Positions 13,177 through 20,919 of a stretch of DNA of 21,582 bases are shown one piece after another (the first letter of the stretch is position 1; each line of letters starts with the position of its first letter). The stretch spans positions 1 to 21,582 of the forward strand of contig JBMNUL010000028.1 in NCBI GenBank assembly GCA_050946255.1, given 5' to 3'. The translations under genes were made by a program, and so were the position numbers. Under the pieces are notes generated by a model. The model was not told the DNA's origin, did not search any database, and was given only the letters and a program-made list of their open reading frames with translations. Source of the DNA: JBMNUL01 sp050946255 (GTDB lineage: Bacteria > Actinomycetota > Coriobacteriia > Coriobacteriales > CADBOM01).

Positions 13177-15049
13177 ACGTTCCGGCTTGAGCGGTCGAGA
13201 TGTTTGGGAGATGATGGAGCCGCTTCTCCTCAAGTGCGAGAAGCCCACGCGTTACATCGACAGCGAATTCGGAGCGGTTCACGACCCCGATTCGCCTTAT
13301 AGGTTCACGCTCATCTACCCTGACACCTACGAGGTTGGCCTGCCCAACCAGGGACACGCCATCCTGTATCGAATAATCAACGCAATCGACGGCGCCTGTG
13401 CCGAGAGGTCGTATGTGCCCTGGCCCGACATGGCCTCGCTCATGCGGGAGCACGGCGTGCCGCTGTACTCGCTGGAATCCTTCGAACCGCTGGTCAACTC
13501 CGATGTGGTGGGGTTCACCCTTCAGCACGAGCTCTGCTACACGAACGTTCTGGAAGCCCTGGATCTCGCGGGGATTCCACTTCTCGCAGAAGAGCGCGGA
13601 AACGATTGCCCTCTGGTGGTTGCAGGCGGGCCCGTGGTCTACAACTGCGAGCCTGTGGCCGGGGTCTTCGATGCGGTGATGGTCGGCGAGGGCGAGCAGG
13701 TCATCGTCGAGTTCATAGAGACGCACCGCAAGCTCATCGAGAGTGGGGCCAGCCGTCAGGAGATTCTGGAGGCTCTGGCCAAAATCCCCGGAGTCTATGT
13801 TCCTTCCTTCTATGGGGGAGAGGGACCTGATGCCGCGCGTCCTCCGATGCACCCGGTCAATCCCAATGCCGTCCCGGTCGTGGAGAAACGGGTGCTCTCC
13901 GACTTCGATGAGATGTCTCCGCAGGTCATCCCAATAGTCCCGTTCGGTGAGCTCGTCCACGACAGGCTCTCGGTCGAGATTCTCAGGGGATGCTCGAGGG
14001 GATGCCGTTTTTGCCAGGCCGGAATGACATACCGGCCGGTGAGGGAACGCCCGGCAGATTCAGTTGTGGCTGCGGCGACATCCGGGTTGGAGGCCACCGG
14101 TTACGACGAGGTGTCCCTCACATCGCTCTCCACCACCGACCATTCCCAGATCGAGGAGATTCTCCGGAGGCTCGATTCCGCAGTGGATGGACGGGCCATT
14201 TCCGTCTCGATCCCATCTCAGCGCCTCGACGGCTTCGGGGTGCAGATGGCGCATCTCGCAGCTGGCAGCAAGAAGGGCGGGCTCACCTTCGCCCCTGAGG
14301 CCGGCACGCAGCGCATGCGCGACATCATCAACAAGAATGTAACCGAGGACGACCTCTTCGAGGCCATCTCCGCTGCCTTTGATGCGGGCTGGCGAAGGCT
14401 CAAGCTCTACTTCATGATAGGGCTCCCGTTCGAGACCGACGATGATGTTGTGGGCATAGTCGACCTCGCCAACCGCGCCTATGCGTTCGCGAAGGACTGC
14501 GTGCCCGACGACGAGCGTGGCAACGTGAGGCTCACGGTGTCCTGTGCCATCTTCGTTCCCAAACCACAGACCCCATTCCAATGGTGCGGGCAGGTGAGTG
14601 CAGAGGAGGCCCAGCGAAAGGTCGACCTGATGCTGGCTTCTCATCCTCACAAGGGCATCGACTTCAACTGGCACGACCCCGGCGCCTCGCTTGTGGAGGG
14701 GGCGTTCTCACGCGGTGGCAGGGAACTGCTGCCGGTGGTGGTGCGCGCTTGGGAAAAGGGCTGCAAGTTCGATGCCTGGAGCGAGTTCTTCTCCCCTGAT
14801 CTGTGGGATGAAGCTGCCCGAGAGTGCGGAGTCGACCTGCAGGAGCTTGCAACCCGCGAGTACGGTATAGACGAACCGCTGCCCTGGGACCACATTTCGG
14901 CTGGAATCGACAAGAGGTTCTTAGTCAAGGAGCTGGAGCGGGCCCGCGAGGGCGTGACAACTCCCGACTGCACGTTCGGCAACTGCACTGGATGCGGAGT
15001 GTGCCAGAACCTCGACGTCGACATCGCTTTGGGAGGCAAACGTGGCTGA
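13169..15049 (+). CDS. TIGR03960-family radical SAM protein with a B12-binding-like N-terminus
   Basis: This encodes 626 aa. The N-terminal roughly 200 residues look like a cobalamin-binding Rossmann domain (IYPDTYEVGLPNQGHAIL…VVAGGPVVYNCEPVA…MVGEGEQVI). The radical SAM core starts at EILRGCSRGCRFCQAGMTYRP, with Cys275, Cys279 and Cys282 (CX3CX2C). GGLTFAPEAGTQRMRD and KLYFMIGLPFETDDD follow. A Cys-rich end, CTFGNCTGCGVC (about 606-617), may bind another metal centre. It overlaps the preceding gene by 8 bp and the following TIGR03936 gene by 8 bp. That pairing is the recurrent neighbourhood of this family, whose reaction is not established. The ATG at 13169 lacks a strong ribosome-binding site, consistent with translational coupling. 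Confidence 0.88.
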   Translation: MPKRSGLSGRDVWEMMEPLLLKCEKPTRYIDSEFGAVHDPDSPYRFTLIYPDTYEVGLPNQGHAILYRIINAIDGACAERSYVPWPDMASLMREHGVPLYSLESFEPLVNSDVVGFTLQHELCYTNVLEALDLAGIPLLAEERGNDCPLVVAGGPVVYNCEPVAGVFDAVMVGEGEQVIVEFIETHRKLIESGASRQEILEALAKIPGVYVPSFYGGEGPDAARPPMHPVNPNAVPVVEKRVLSDFDEMSPQVIPIVPFGELVHDRLSVEILRGCSRGCRFCQAGMTYRPVRERPADSVVAAATSGLEATGYDEVSLTSLSTTDHSQIEEILRRLDSAVDGRAISVSIPSQRLDGFGVQMAHLAAGSKKGGLTFAPEAGTQRMRDIINKNVTEDDLFEAISAAFDAGWRRLKLYFMIGLPFETDDDVVGIVDLANRAYAFAKDCVPDDERGNVRLTVSCAIFVPKPQTPFQWCGQVSAEEAQRKVDLMLASHPHKGIDFNWHDPGASLVEGAFSRGGRELLPVVVRAWEKGCKFDAWSEFFSPDLWDEAARECGVDLQELATREYGIDEPLPWDHISAGIDKRFLVKELERAREGVTTPDCTFGNCTGCGVCQNLDVDIALGGKRG

Positions 15050-15722
15050 CGAGAGATTCCGCCTCTGGATCCGCTACACCAAGGAAGGACGGCTCGCCTA
15101 TCTCTCGCATCTGGAGGTGGCGAGGTGCCTCGAGCGCTGTATCCGCCGTGCGGGGTTGCCGTTCATGGTGAGCCAGGGATTTTCCCCTCACATGCGCACC
15201 TCTTTTGGATGGGCGCTCCCGGTTGGCGTGTCCAGCCAAGACGAATACGTGGAGGTCATGCTCTACGAATACGTCCCACCGCAGAAGGTCATCGAGTCTT
15301 TCGATGGGGTGCTCCCGATGGGGATGAGGATCCTCGACGCCTGGTATGTGAGCTCCAAGTCCAAATCCCTTGTGGACGAGTTCCCGTACTCGATCTACGA
15401 ATGCAAGTTCTCCTGCGTCGATGCCGGAGTTTCCCCCAAGGAACTGGCCAAGCGCGTGGATGAGGCACTGAGCAAGCTCCTAGAGCAGGGCCAGTTAACC
15501 GTGCACCGCAAGAAGAAGGACAAGGTCGTCAAATTCGAGGGACTGCTCTGCTATCGTCCAGTGCTCGTCATTGGCGATGACTCCCGTGTGGAGATGACCA
15601 TGACGACGTTCACCGAGGGCAAGGGGGCTCTCCGCCCCGACCTCTTCTGCGCAGAGCTTCTGAAGTTCGATGCGGGCATCGTCCTGAACTCCATCTGCAG
15701 GGTTCAGCAACGGAGAGGGTGA
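15042..15722 (+). CDS. DUF2344 / TIGR03936 radical-SAM-linked protein
   Basis: This encodes 226 aa. The conserved N-terminus RFRLWIRYTKEGRLAYLSHLEVARCLERCIRRAGLP is characteristic (about 5-40). It is followed by the SQGFSPHMRTSFGWALPVGVSS region (about 43-64). The protein has no membrane segment and no catalytic motif I can name; it is defined by its partnership with TIGR03960 radical SAM proteins. The start is the GTG at 15042, with GGGAGGC just upstream (15031-15037). The 8-bp overlap with the radical SAM gene implies coupled, roughly equal synthesis. Confidence 0.88.
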   Translation: MADERFRLWIRYTKEGRLAYLSHLEVARCLERCIRRAGLPFMVSQGFSPHMRTSFGWALPVGVSSQDEYVEVMLYEYVPPQKVIESFDGVLPMGMRILDAWYVSSKSKSLVDEFPYSIYECKFSCVDAGVSPKELAKRVDEALSKLLEQGQLTVHRKKKDKVVKFEGLLCYRPVLVIGDDSRVEMTMTTFTEGKGALRPDLFCAELLKFDAGIVLNSICRVQQRRG

Positions 15723-15754
15723 GCCTTTCTGGGGGTTTACCGAAGCGGAGGGGT

Positions 15755-15781
15755 GGAGCTACTCAATTGATGGTAGACTCC
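15755..15781 (+). other. Hairpin in the DUF2344-tyrS gap
   Basis: GGAGCTAC (15755-15762) pairs with GTAG-a-CTCC (15773-15781), an 8-bp stem with one bulged A and a 10-nt loop. No T run follows and no T-box consensus (GGTGG-ACCGCG) is present before tyrS. It may be part of a tyrS leader. Confidence 0.3.
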
Positions 15782-15881
15782 AAAAGCGTGAAGCTATACC
15801 CAAATCTGATACTGTACCCATGACCTGCGGTGGCGCCGATGTCTTTAAACTTTGCGCCCTGCGTCTTGCGAAGGAGTGAGC

Positions 15882-17102
15882 GTGGTGCTCTCAACTGAAG
15901 AACAGCTCAAGATCATCCAGAGCGGGGTCGATACGATCACCCCGTTGCCCGCCCTCAAGGAAAAGCTCGACAAGGGCATTCCCCTGAACATCAAGCAGGG
16001 TGTGGATCCAACTGCTCCAGACATCCATCTCGGCCATGCGGTTCCACTGAGGAAGCTGCGCCAGTTCCAGGATCTTGGGCATCACGTGATCTTGATCATC
16101 GGCGATGGCACCGCGATGATCGGAGACCCCTCCGGTCGGAGCGTAACCCGCCCACAGCTCACCCGCGACAAGATCATGGAGAATGCCGAGACCTACGCAA
16201 AGCAGGCCTTCAAGATCCTCGACCGCGACAAGACCGAGCTTCGCTACAACTCCGAATGGCTGCTCTCGCTCGACATGGAACATCTGCTGAGCCTCATGTC
16301 GAACTTCACCGTGGCCAGGATCTTGGAGCGCGATGACTTCGCGAACCGCTACAAGAACCAGCAGCCCATCGCGTTGCACGAGTTCCTCTACCCTGTGATG
16401 CAGGCCTACGACTCCGTTGTCGTCAAGGCCGACGTCGAGTGCGGTGGCACCGACCAGCTTTTCAACTTCCTCGCCGGCCGCGAGCTCATGGAGAAACTCG
16501 GCATGGAGCCTCAGGTATGCCTGACGCTCCCGCTGCTCGAGGGAACCGACGGCGTGCAGAAGATGTCGAAGAGCTATGGCAACTACATCGGCGTCGACGA
16601 TGCCCCGGACGACATGTTCGGAAAGGTCATGTCGATTCCAGACGACCTCATGATCAAGTACTACCGCCTTGCATCCACCGAGAGCGTCGACAACATCGAG
16701 AAGATCGAGGCGGGTCTTGCGAGCGGCGAGCTGCATCCCAACAAGGTGAAGAGGGCGCTGGCCCGAAACATCGTCGCCGCCTACCACGGTGAGGAGGCCG
16801 CGGAGGCTGCAGAGGCGGCTTTCGACAAGGTGTTCAAGTCCCACGAGATTCCCGACGACGTTCCGGAGGTTGCCGTCGAGCTCAAGCTCAACGACCAGGG
16901 TCTCGTCTACCTGCCCGCGGTGCTCCACGAGCTGGGTCTGGTCCAGAGCGCTTCCGAGGGCCGCAGGCAAATTGACGGCGGCGGCGTGAAGGTCGATGGA
17001 AAGGCGCTTCCCGCCAAGAGCTACAACGTGGAGAAGTCGTCTATCGAGGGCGCGGTCTTGCAGGTCGGCAAGCGCAAGTACGCCAAGGTGGTCTCGAAGT
17101 AG
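15882..17102 (+). CDS. tyrS: Tyrosyl-tRNA synthetase (TyrS type 2)
   Basis: This encodes 406 aa and charges tRNA-Tyr in the cytoplasm. The class I signatures are HLGH (about 49-52, in GVDPTAPDIHLGHAVPLRKL) and KMSKS (about 227-231, in GVQKMSKSYGNYIG). Tyr-binding residues lie around YPVMQAYDS…GGTDQ. A C-terminal S4-like RNA-binding domain (about 342-405) includes SEGRRQIDGGGVKVDGK. Length and GVDPTAPDIHLGH match the type 2 subgroup. GTG codons at 15882 and 15885 both follow AAGGAG (15871-15876); I take the first. It is preceded by a 159-bp gap and followed by a 356-bp gap, so it is probably transcribed alone. Confidence 0.95.
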   Translation: MVLSTEEQLKIIQSGVDTITPLPALKEKLDKGIPLNIKQGVDPTAPDIHLGHAVPLRKLRQFQDLGHHVILIIGDGTAMIGDPSGRSVTRPQLTRDKIMENAETYAKQAFKILDRDKTELRYNSEWLLSLDMEHLLSLMSNFTVARILERDDFANRYKNQQPIALHEFLYPVMQAYDSVVVKADVECGGTDQLFNFLAGRELMEKLGMEPQVCLTLPLLEGTDGVQKMSKSYGNYIGVDDAPDDMFGKVMSIPDDLMIKYYRLASTESVDNIEKIEAGLASGELHPNKVKRALARNIVAAYHGEEAAEAAEAAFDKVFKSHEIPDDVPEVAVELKLNDQGLVYLPAVLHELGLVQSASEGRRQIDGGGVKVDGKALPAKSYNVEKSSIEGAVLQVGKRKYAKVVSK

Positions 17103-17176
17103 AGCCCGCCGTGCGAGATGCGCGGGATGCCGGCATCAGGGCTGGGCATCCACCTCTGGGCAATGCTCCTGCCATG

Positions 17177-17249
17177 GGGTGCCCGCAGCGGTGGAGACCG
17201 GCCTCAGACGTGTGAGGGTGCCCATAACGGTGGAAGTCGACACCAGATG
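17177..17249. repeat. 39-bp imperfect direct repeat, two copies
   Basis: GGGTGCCC opens both copies at 17177 and 17216, exactly 39 bp apart. CGGTGGA recurs at the same offset, and CAGA at the end of each (CCTCAGACG / CACCAGATG). Roughly three quarters of positions agree by eye. In the minus strand the copies would read SGVDFHRYGHPHT and SEAGLHRCGHPMA, but I do not consider this frame a gene. Confidence 0.55.
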
Positions 17250-17385
17250 AAAAGCCGTCCTGCGCCCACACCGGGCATTGGCTCCTCCCGACCACAAAAT
17301 GCGCGGTCGGGGCTGAGATGCGTGCCTTTCGCCCTACGTGCGGTCGGATGCTGGGATTAAGTGGTAACATTTATCGTCCAAGCGT

Positions 17386-17414
17386 TTGACGATGCAAGTC
17401 GTCGCTGATAAGAT
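17386..17414 (+). promoter_or_regulatory. Promoter for rplU-rpmA
   Basis: TTGACG (17386-17391) and TAAGAT (17409-17414) are spaced by exactly 17 bp. An extended -10 TG sits at 17406-17407. Transcription would begin near 17421, giving a leader of about 38 nt before the rplU ATG. It is the best sigma70-type promoter in the window. Confidence 0.75.
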
Positions 17415-17458
17415 ACTCGTTCGTGTCTACGATTTCAGAGTTTGAAGGGTTAACTACT

Positions 17459-17767
17459 ATGTATGCTGTGATAAAGACTGGCGGCAAGCAGTACAAGGTC
17501 TCCGAGGGAGATGTTATCGACATCGAGAAGCTCAACGCCGAGGTTGGCGATACCGTGGACTTCGATGTCCTGTTCATCTGCGATGGGTCGAAGATCCTGA
17601 TCAAGGAAGACGAGCTTGCCAACGCCAAGGTTACCGGAGAGGTTCTCGAGCAGTTCAAGGGCAAGAAGCAGATCGTCTTCAAGTTCAAGAAGCGCAAGAA
17701 CTACAAGAGGCTCAAGGGTCATCGTCAGCAGCTGACCAAGGTCAAGATCACGAGCCTGTCCGCCTAG
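17459..17767 (+). CDS. rplU: 50S ribosomal protein L21
   Basis: This encodes 102 aa. MYAVIKTGGKQYKVSEGDVIDIEKL at the N-terminus and FKFKKRKNYKRLKGHRQQLTKVKI near the end are the L21 signatures; L21 binds 23S rRNA. The start is the ATG at 17459, with GAAGGG about 9 nt upstream. An in-frame upstream extension has no ribosome-binding site and is not found in L21. rpmA follows after 40 bp, which is the universal rplU-rpmA pair. The promoter at 17386 drives it. Confidence 0.97.
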   Translation: MYAVIKTGGKQYKVSEGDVIDIEKLNAEVGDTVDFDVLFICDGSKILIKEDELANAKVTGEVLEQFKGKKQIVFKFKKRKNYKRLKGHRQQLTKVKITSLSA

Positions 17768-17807
17768 AGCGAAACGGCACGTTCACAAGAGAAGGCAGGG
17801 ATAGAAA

Positions 17808-18062
17808 ATGGCACATAAAAAGGGACTTGGATCCTCGCGCAATGGTCGCGATTCCGCTGCGAAGCGTCTCGGTGTGAAGCGTTTCGCCGGTGAGCAGGTT
17901 ACCACCGGAACCATCTTGGTGCGCCAGCGTGGCACCCACTTCCATCCAGGAGAGAATGTTGGCCGCGGCAGGGACGACACCCTCTTCGCACTCGTTGATG
18001 GAAAGGTCGACTTCACCCATGGCAAGAAGCGCATGGTGCACGTTCGACCGAACGAGGACTAG
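17808..18062 (+). CDS. rpmA: 50S ribosomal protein L27
   Basis: This encodes 84 aa. MAHKKGLGSSRNGRDSAAKRLGVKRF is the standard N-terminus that reaches toward the peptidyl transferase centre. The protein has the form without the Firmicutes-type N-terminal extension that needs proteolytic removal. RQRGTHFHPGENVGRGRDDTLFAL follows. It is preceded by GGCAGGGA and is cotranscribed with rplU. The 120-bp gap to obg contains a strong hairpin. Confidence 0.97.
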   Translation: MAHKKGLGSSRNGRDSAAKRLGVKRFAGEQVTTGTILVRQRGTHFHPGENVGRGRDDTLFALVDGKVDFTHGKKRMVHVRPNED

Positions 18063-18096
18063 TCGCTAGGCTACGCCCTCTCTTTTAGATGCCATC

Positions 18097-18140
18097 GAAG
18101 AGCCCCGGCCTGGCTGCTTGCAGTTGAGGCGGGGCTCTTC
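18097..18140 (+). terminator. Terminator or attenuator between rpmA and obg
   Basis: GAAGAGCCCCG (18097-18107) and CGGGGCTCTTC (18130-18140) form an exact 11-bp GC-rich stem around a 22-nt loop, followed by TGTTGTT. It lies 34 bp after rpmA and 42 bp before obg. Many genomes transcribe rplU-rpmA-obg together, so partial read-through would lower obg relative to L21/L27. I see no clear promoter after it. Confidence 0.75.
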
Positions 18141-18182
18141 TGTTGTTCGAATCAGAACTTGGCCTAGACAGGAGGGACCAAG

Positions 18183-19586
18183 TTGTTCATCGACCAATCG
18201 CATATCTATGTCAAAGGCGGAGACGGCGGAGCTGGCTGCATGTCGTTCCGTCGCGAGGCGCATGTGCCCAAAGGCGGTCCGGACGGCGGCGATGGAGGAC
18301 GCGGTGGAAACGTCATCCTCGAGGCAGATCGTTCGGTTTCCTCCCTCATCGACTACAGGTTCAAGCATCATTTCAAGGCCGAGCGTGGAACCCACGGCAA
18401 GGGTTCGAAGATGGATGGCGCCGCAGGCCAGGACCTCATTTTGAAGGTGCCGCTCGGTACGATCGTGCGCGAGTACGATGACGAGAAGAAGGAAGCTGGC
18501 GACCTGATAGCCGACCTCACTGTCCATGGAGAGCAGATTATCGTCGCCGAGGGTGGCCACGGAGGACTTGGTAACACCCACTTCGTCACGCCGACCCGCC
18601 GGGCCCCGGCGTTTGCCGAGCTGGGCGAGCCCGCAGAGGAGCGCTGGATCGAGCTGGAGATGAAGCTCATGGCAGATGCCGCTCTCGTGGGCATGCCAAG
18701 TGCTGGCAAATCATCCATCATCTCGAGGATAAGCGCTGCGAGACCAAAGATTGCCGATTATCCCTTCACTACCCTGGTCCCCAACCTGGGGATGGTCCGG
18801 TCCGACGATTACAGCTTCGTGGTGGCCGACGTTCCGGGGCTGATCGAGGGAGCAGCAGAGGGCAAGGGGCTCGGCCATGAGTTCTTGCGCCACATCGAGC
18901 GCACGGCTTTGATCATCCACGTTGTGGACATGACAGGCTCCTATGAGGGGCGAGATCCAGTGAACGACTACGAGGTGATCAACCGCGAGCTGGCGCTCTA
19001 TGCATCCGAGCTCGCTGACCGTCCGCAAATCGTCGTTGCCAACAAGATCGATGTGCCGGGCCACGAGGACGATATCCGCCGGCTGGAGGAGAGGGTCCGC
19101 CAAGATGCAATTGACGCTGCAGGTGGAGACGAGTTTGCCGACAGCGTTTCGGAGGCGAAAGTGTTTCGGGTCTCGGCGGTCACCGGCGAGGGCATCCCGA
19201 GCTTGGTATCCGCCGTCGCCCAGAAGGTGCATGAACTGCGCAGTTCCTCAAACGCAGGAGAGCAAGAGAGATACGACCAGATCTGGGAGCACAAGCGCAA
19301 GGCAAAAGACTCCGAGTTCAAGGTCATCAACCGCGGCGGAGGCGTTTACCGTGTGGTTGGCAAGGCCGTGGAGCGCGTCATCGTGCAGACCGAGTGGGAC
19401 AATGACGAGGCCGTGGACTACATGCAGAGGCGACTCCGCAGGATGGGCGTCGATAAGGCGCTCCACGATGCAGGGGTCCGCACTGGCGATGAGATAAGGA
19501 TTTTGGGAGCATCATTCACATATGATGGTTCCAGGTTCGAGGACGATGAAGGTGAGCTGTCGGAATCTGATTGGATTGGGGAATGA
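18183..19586 (+). CDS. obg: Obg family GTPase (ribosome assembly)
   Basis: This encodes 467 aa. It has a Gly-rich Obg fold (about 1-158: KGGDGGAGCMSFRREAHVPKGGPDGGDGGRGG). The G domain (about 160-335) has G1 GMPSAGKSS (170-178), switch I YPFTTLVPNLG, G3 DVPG (216-219), G4 NKID (287-290) and G5 SAVTGEG (331-337). An OCT domain follows (about 370-450: VINRGGGVYRVVGKAVERVIVQTEW…DAGVRTGDEIRILG). The actinobacterial/Gram-positive layout with the OCT domain is complete. It starts at a TTG (18183), with GGAGGGA just upstream (about 6 nt). Its stop overlaps the proB start by ATGA. Obg binds the 50S subunit, consistent with the neighbouring L21/L27 genes. Confidence 0.96.
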   Translation: MFIDQSHIYVKGGDGGAGCMSFRREAHVPKGGPDGGDGGRGGNVILEADRSVSSLIDYRFKHHFKAERGTHGKGSKMDGAAGQDLILKVPLGTIVREYDDEKKEAGDLIADLTVHGEQIIVAEGGHGGLGNTHFVTPTRRAPAFAELGEPAEERWIELEMKLMADAALVGMPSAGKSSIISRISAARPKIADYPFTTLVPNLGMVRSDDYSFVVADVPGLIEGAAEGKGLGHEFLRHIERTALIIHVVDMTGSYEGRDPVNDYEVINRELALYASELADRPQIVVANKIDVPGHEDDIRRLEERVRQDAIDAAGGDEFADSVSEAKVFRVSAVTGEGIPSLVSAVAQKVHELRSSSNAGEQERYDQIWEHKRKAKDSEFKVINRGGGVYRVVGKAVERVIVQTEWDNDEAVDYMQRRLRRMGVDKALHDAGVRTGDEIRILGASFTYDGSRFEDDEGELSESDWIGE

Positions 19587-20728
19587 AAGAAGAATTTGAC
19601 AATGGCCACGGAGGGAAGCTGCGCCGGGTTGTGGTGAAGATCGGCACCTCCACATTGGTCGATGAGAAGAAGAGGCTGAAGATCGGGTTTCTCTACGAAG
19701 TCGCTAGACAGGTAGATGAGCTCAGGAAGCACGACATCGACACCCTGATAGTGACCTCTGGCGCCATAGGGATCGGGGTCAGGCGTCTCCGTCTGAAGAA
19801 GAAGCCAGATGACGTTCCCACGCTCCAAGCTTGTGCTGCAATTGGGCAGGTGGAGCTGGCCAGTCGTTACGACGAGGCCTTCTACCACTACGGGATTCAG
19901 ATGGCTCAGGTTCTTCTCACCAGATACGAAACCGGGGTCAGAGAATCATACCTTCATGCCAGGGATACCCTCGAGAAACTGCTCGAACTTCACATCGTCC
20001 CGTTGATCAACGAGAACGACACCGTGGCAGTCGACGAGATCCTCTTCGGCGATAACGACACTTTGGCGACGGTCGTGGCGACGATGATCAACGCCGACCT
20101 CGTGATTCTCCTCACCGACATCGATGGCCTCTACACTGCAGACCCCCGCAAGAGTGAGGACGCAGAGCTTTTGGAGAAGGTGGGGGACCTGACCGAAGAT
20201 CTCTACAATGCAGCCGGTGGCTCCGGGAGCACCTTGGGCTCTGGCGGCATGATCACGAAGGTCAAGGCTGCTCGCGTGCTGATGTCTGCTGGGATTCCGA
20301 TGGTGATCTGCCAGGGGAGCAGGCCAAATGTCATCCTAGATGTGGCGAGAGGGGAGAACATCGGCACCCTCTTCGATTCGAATGGCGGAAAGCACCATAC
20401 CAACGCCAAGAAGCTCTGGATTGCCCTTGGCCGTCGTCCGGAAGGCGACGTCTTGATAGACGACGGCGCCGTGAAGGCGATAAGGGAGAAGGGGAGCTCG
20501 CTTCTTCCCGTGGGAGTCAAATCCATATCCGGAGAATTCGAGGCTGGCGACCCGGTCAACATCATGACCGTCGATGGCAAGCTCGTAGGGCGCGGCATCG
20601 TGCGAATGGGCCATGAGGACCTGGATTCAGTGAAAGGGATGAAATCCTCTGAAATCAAGGAGGACGAGAAGCTATCTCATCTCGGAAACCGGGTAGTTGT
20701 GCACCGCAACGAGATGGTCATATTCTGA
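19583..20728 (+). CDS. proB: Glutamate 5-kinase
   Basis: This encodes 381 aa and phosphorylates L-glutamate, the first step of proline synthesis. The amino-acid kinase fold shows RVVVKIGTSTL (about 15-25), VTSGAIGIGVRRL, IGQVELASRYDEAF, VPLINENDTVAVDEI and the ITDIDGLYTADPR-type segment (LTDIDGLYTADPR). A C-terminal PUA domain (about 280-375: GDVLIDDGAVKAIREKGSSLLPVGV…) completes the usual 370-380 aa length. The ATG at 19583 overlaps the obg TGA (ATGA). The usual partner proA is not next to it. A more upstream in-frame start would lie inside obg and has no support. Confidence 0.96.
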   Translation: MKEEFDNGHGGKLRRVVVKIGTSTLVDEKKRLKIGFLYEVARQVDELRKHDIDTLIVTSGAIGIGVRRLRLKKKPDDVPTLQACAAIGQVELASRYDEAFYHYGIQMAQVLLTRYETGVRESYLHARDTLEKLLELHIVPLINENDTVAVDEILFGDNDTLATVVATMINADLVILLTDIDGLYTADPRKSEDAELLEKVGDLTEDLYNAAGGSGSTLGSGGMITKVKAARVLMSAGIPMVICQGSRPNVILDVARGENIGTLFDSNGGKHHTNAKKLWIALGRRPEGDVLIDDGAVKAIREKGSSLLPVGVKSISGEFEAGDPVNIMTVDGKLVGRGIVRMGHEDLDSVKGMKSSEIKEDEKLSHLGNRVVVHRNEMVIF

Positions 20729-20769
20729 TCAGCTGCGCAAGGTTACAATCGATATTGGCGAAGGGCTCT

Positions 20770-20888
20770 GGCGGTGCAGTTTTGTGCAGCCAAGACGAGC
20801 TGAGACTTTTGCGGGCTAATGGCTGAGCCGCTTTCCTCAGTGTTGTGGGGTTTCGGCCAAGATGTGGCGGTGCTCCAGCTTGCTGGAG
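20770..20888 (+). promoter_or_regulatory. Series of small hairpins in the proB-nadD gap
   Basis: Three stems lie in tandem. The first is GGC..TGCA/TGCA..GCC (20770-20791). The second combines CTGAG/CTCAG (20800-20804/20836-20840) with an inner GCGGgCT/AGCCGC (20811-20817/20826-20831). The third is an exact CTCCAGC-TT-GCTGGAG (20873-20888). No T run follows any of them, and the last ends 31 bp before the nadD start. They suggest a structured nadD leader or an mRNA processing region, but match no riboswitch I know. Confidence 0.35.
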
Positions 20889-20919
20889 AGTGTTCGGATT
20901 TCCTAGAGAGGCGCGGAGT

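Larger units (their letters stand above)
17103..17458. other. 356-bp non-coding region between tyrS and rplU
   Basis: I see no credible gene here. It holds a 5-bp CCCGC/GCGGG stem right after tyrS (17105-17126), an exact 12-bp palindrome GATGCCGGCATC (17126-17137), a 39-bp direct repeat (17177-17249), a 7-bp hairpin CCCGACC/GGTCGGG (17287-17293/17305-17311), and the rplU promoter (17386-17414). The minus-strand frame across the repeat is open but overlaps tyrS and has no ribosome-binding site. Confidence 0.55.

Noticed and set aside
15723..15881. T-box riboswitch before tyrS
   Set aside because: One hairpin is present, but there is no T-box antiterminator consensus, no identifiable specifier loop with a Tyr codon, and no terminator before the start.
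17041..17370. 109-codon minus-strand ORF with HR-GHP repeats between tyrS and rplU
   Set aside because: It overlaps the end of tyrS, has no ribosome-binding site, and its C-terminal half is Arg/Pro-rich antisense of tyrS. The repeat is better treated as a DNA feature.
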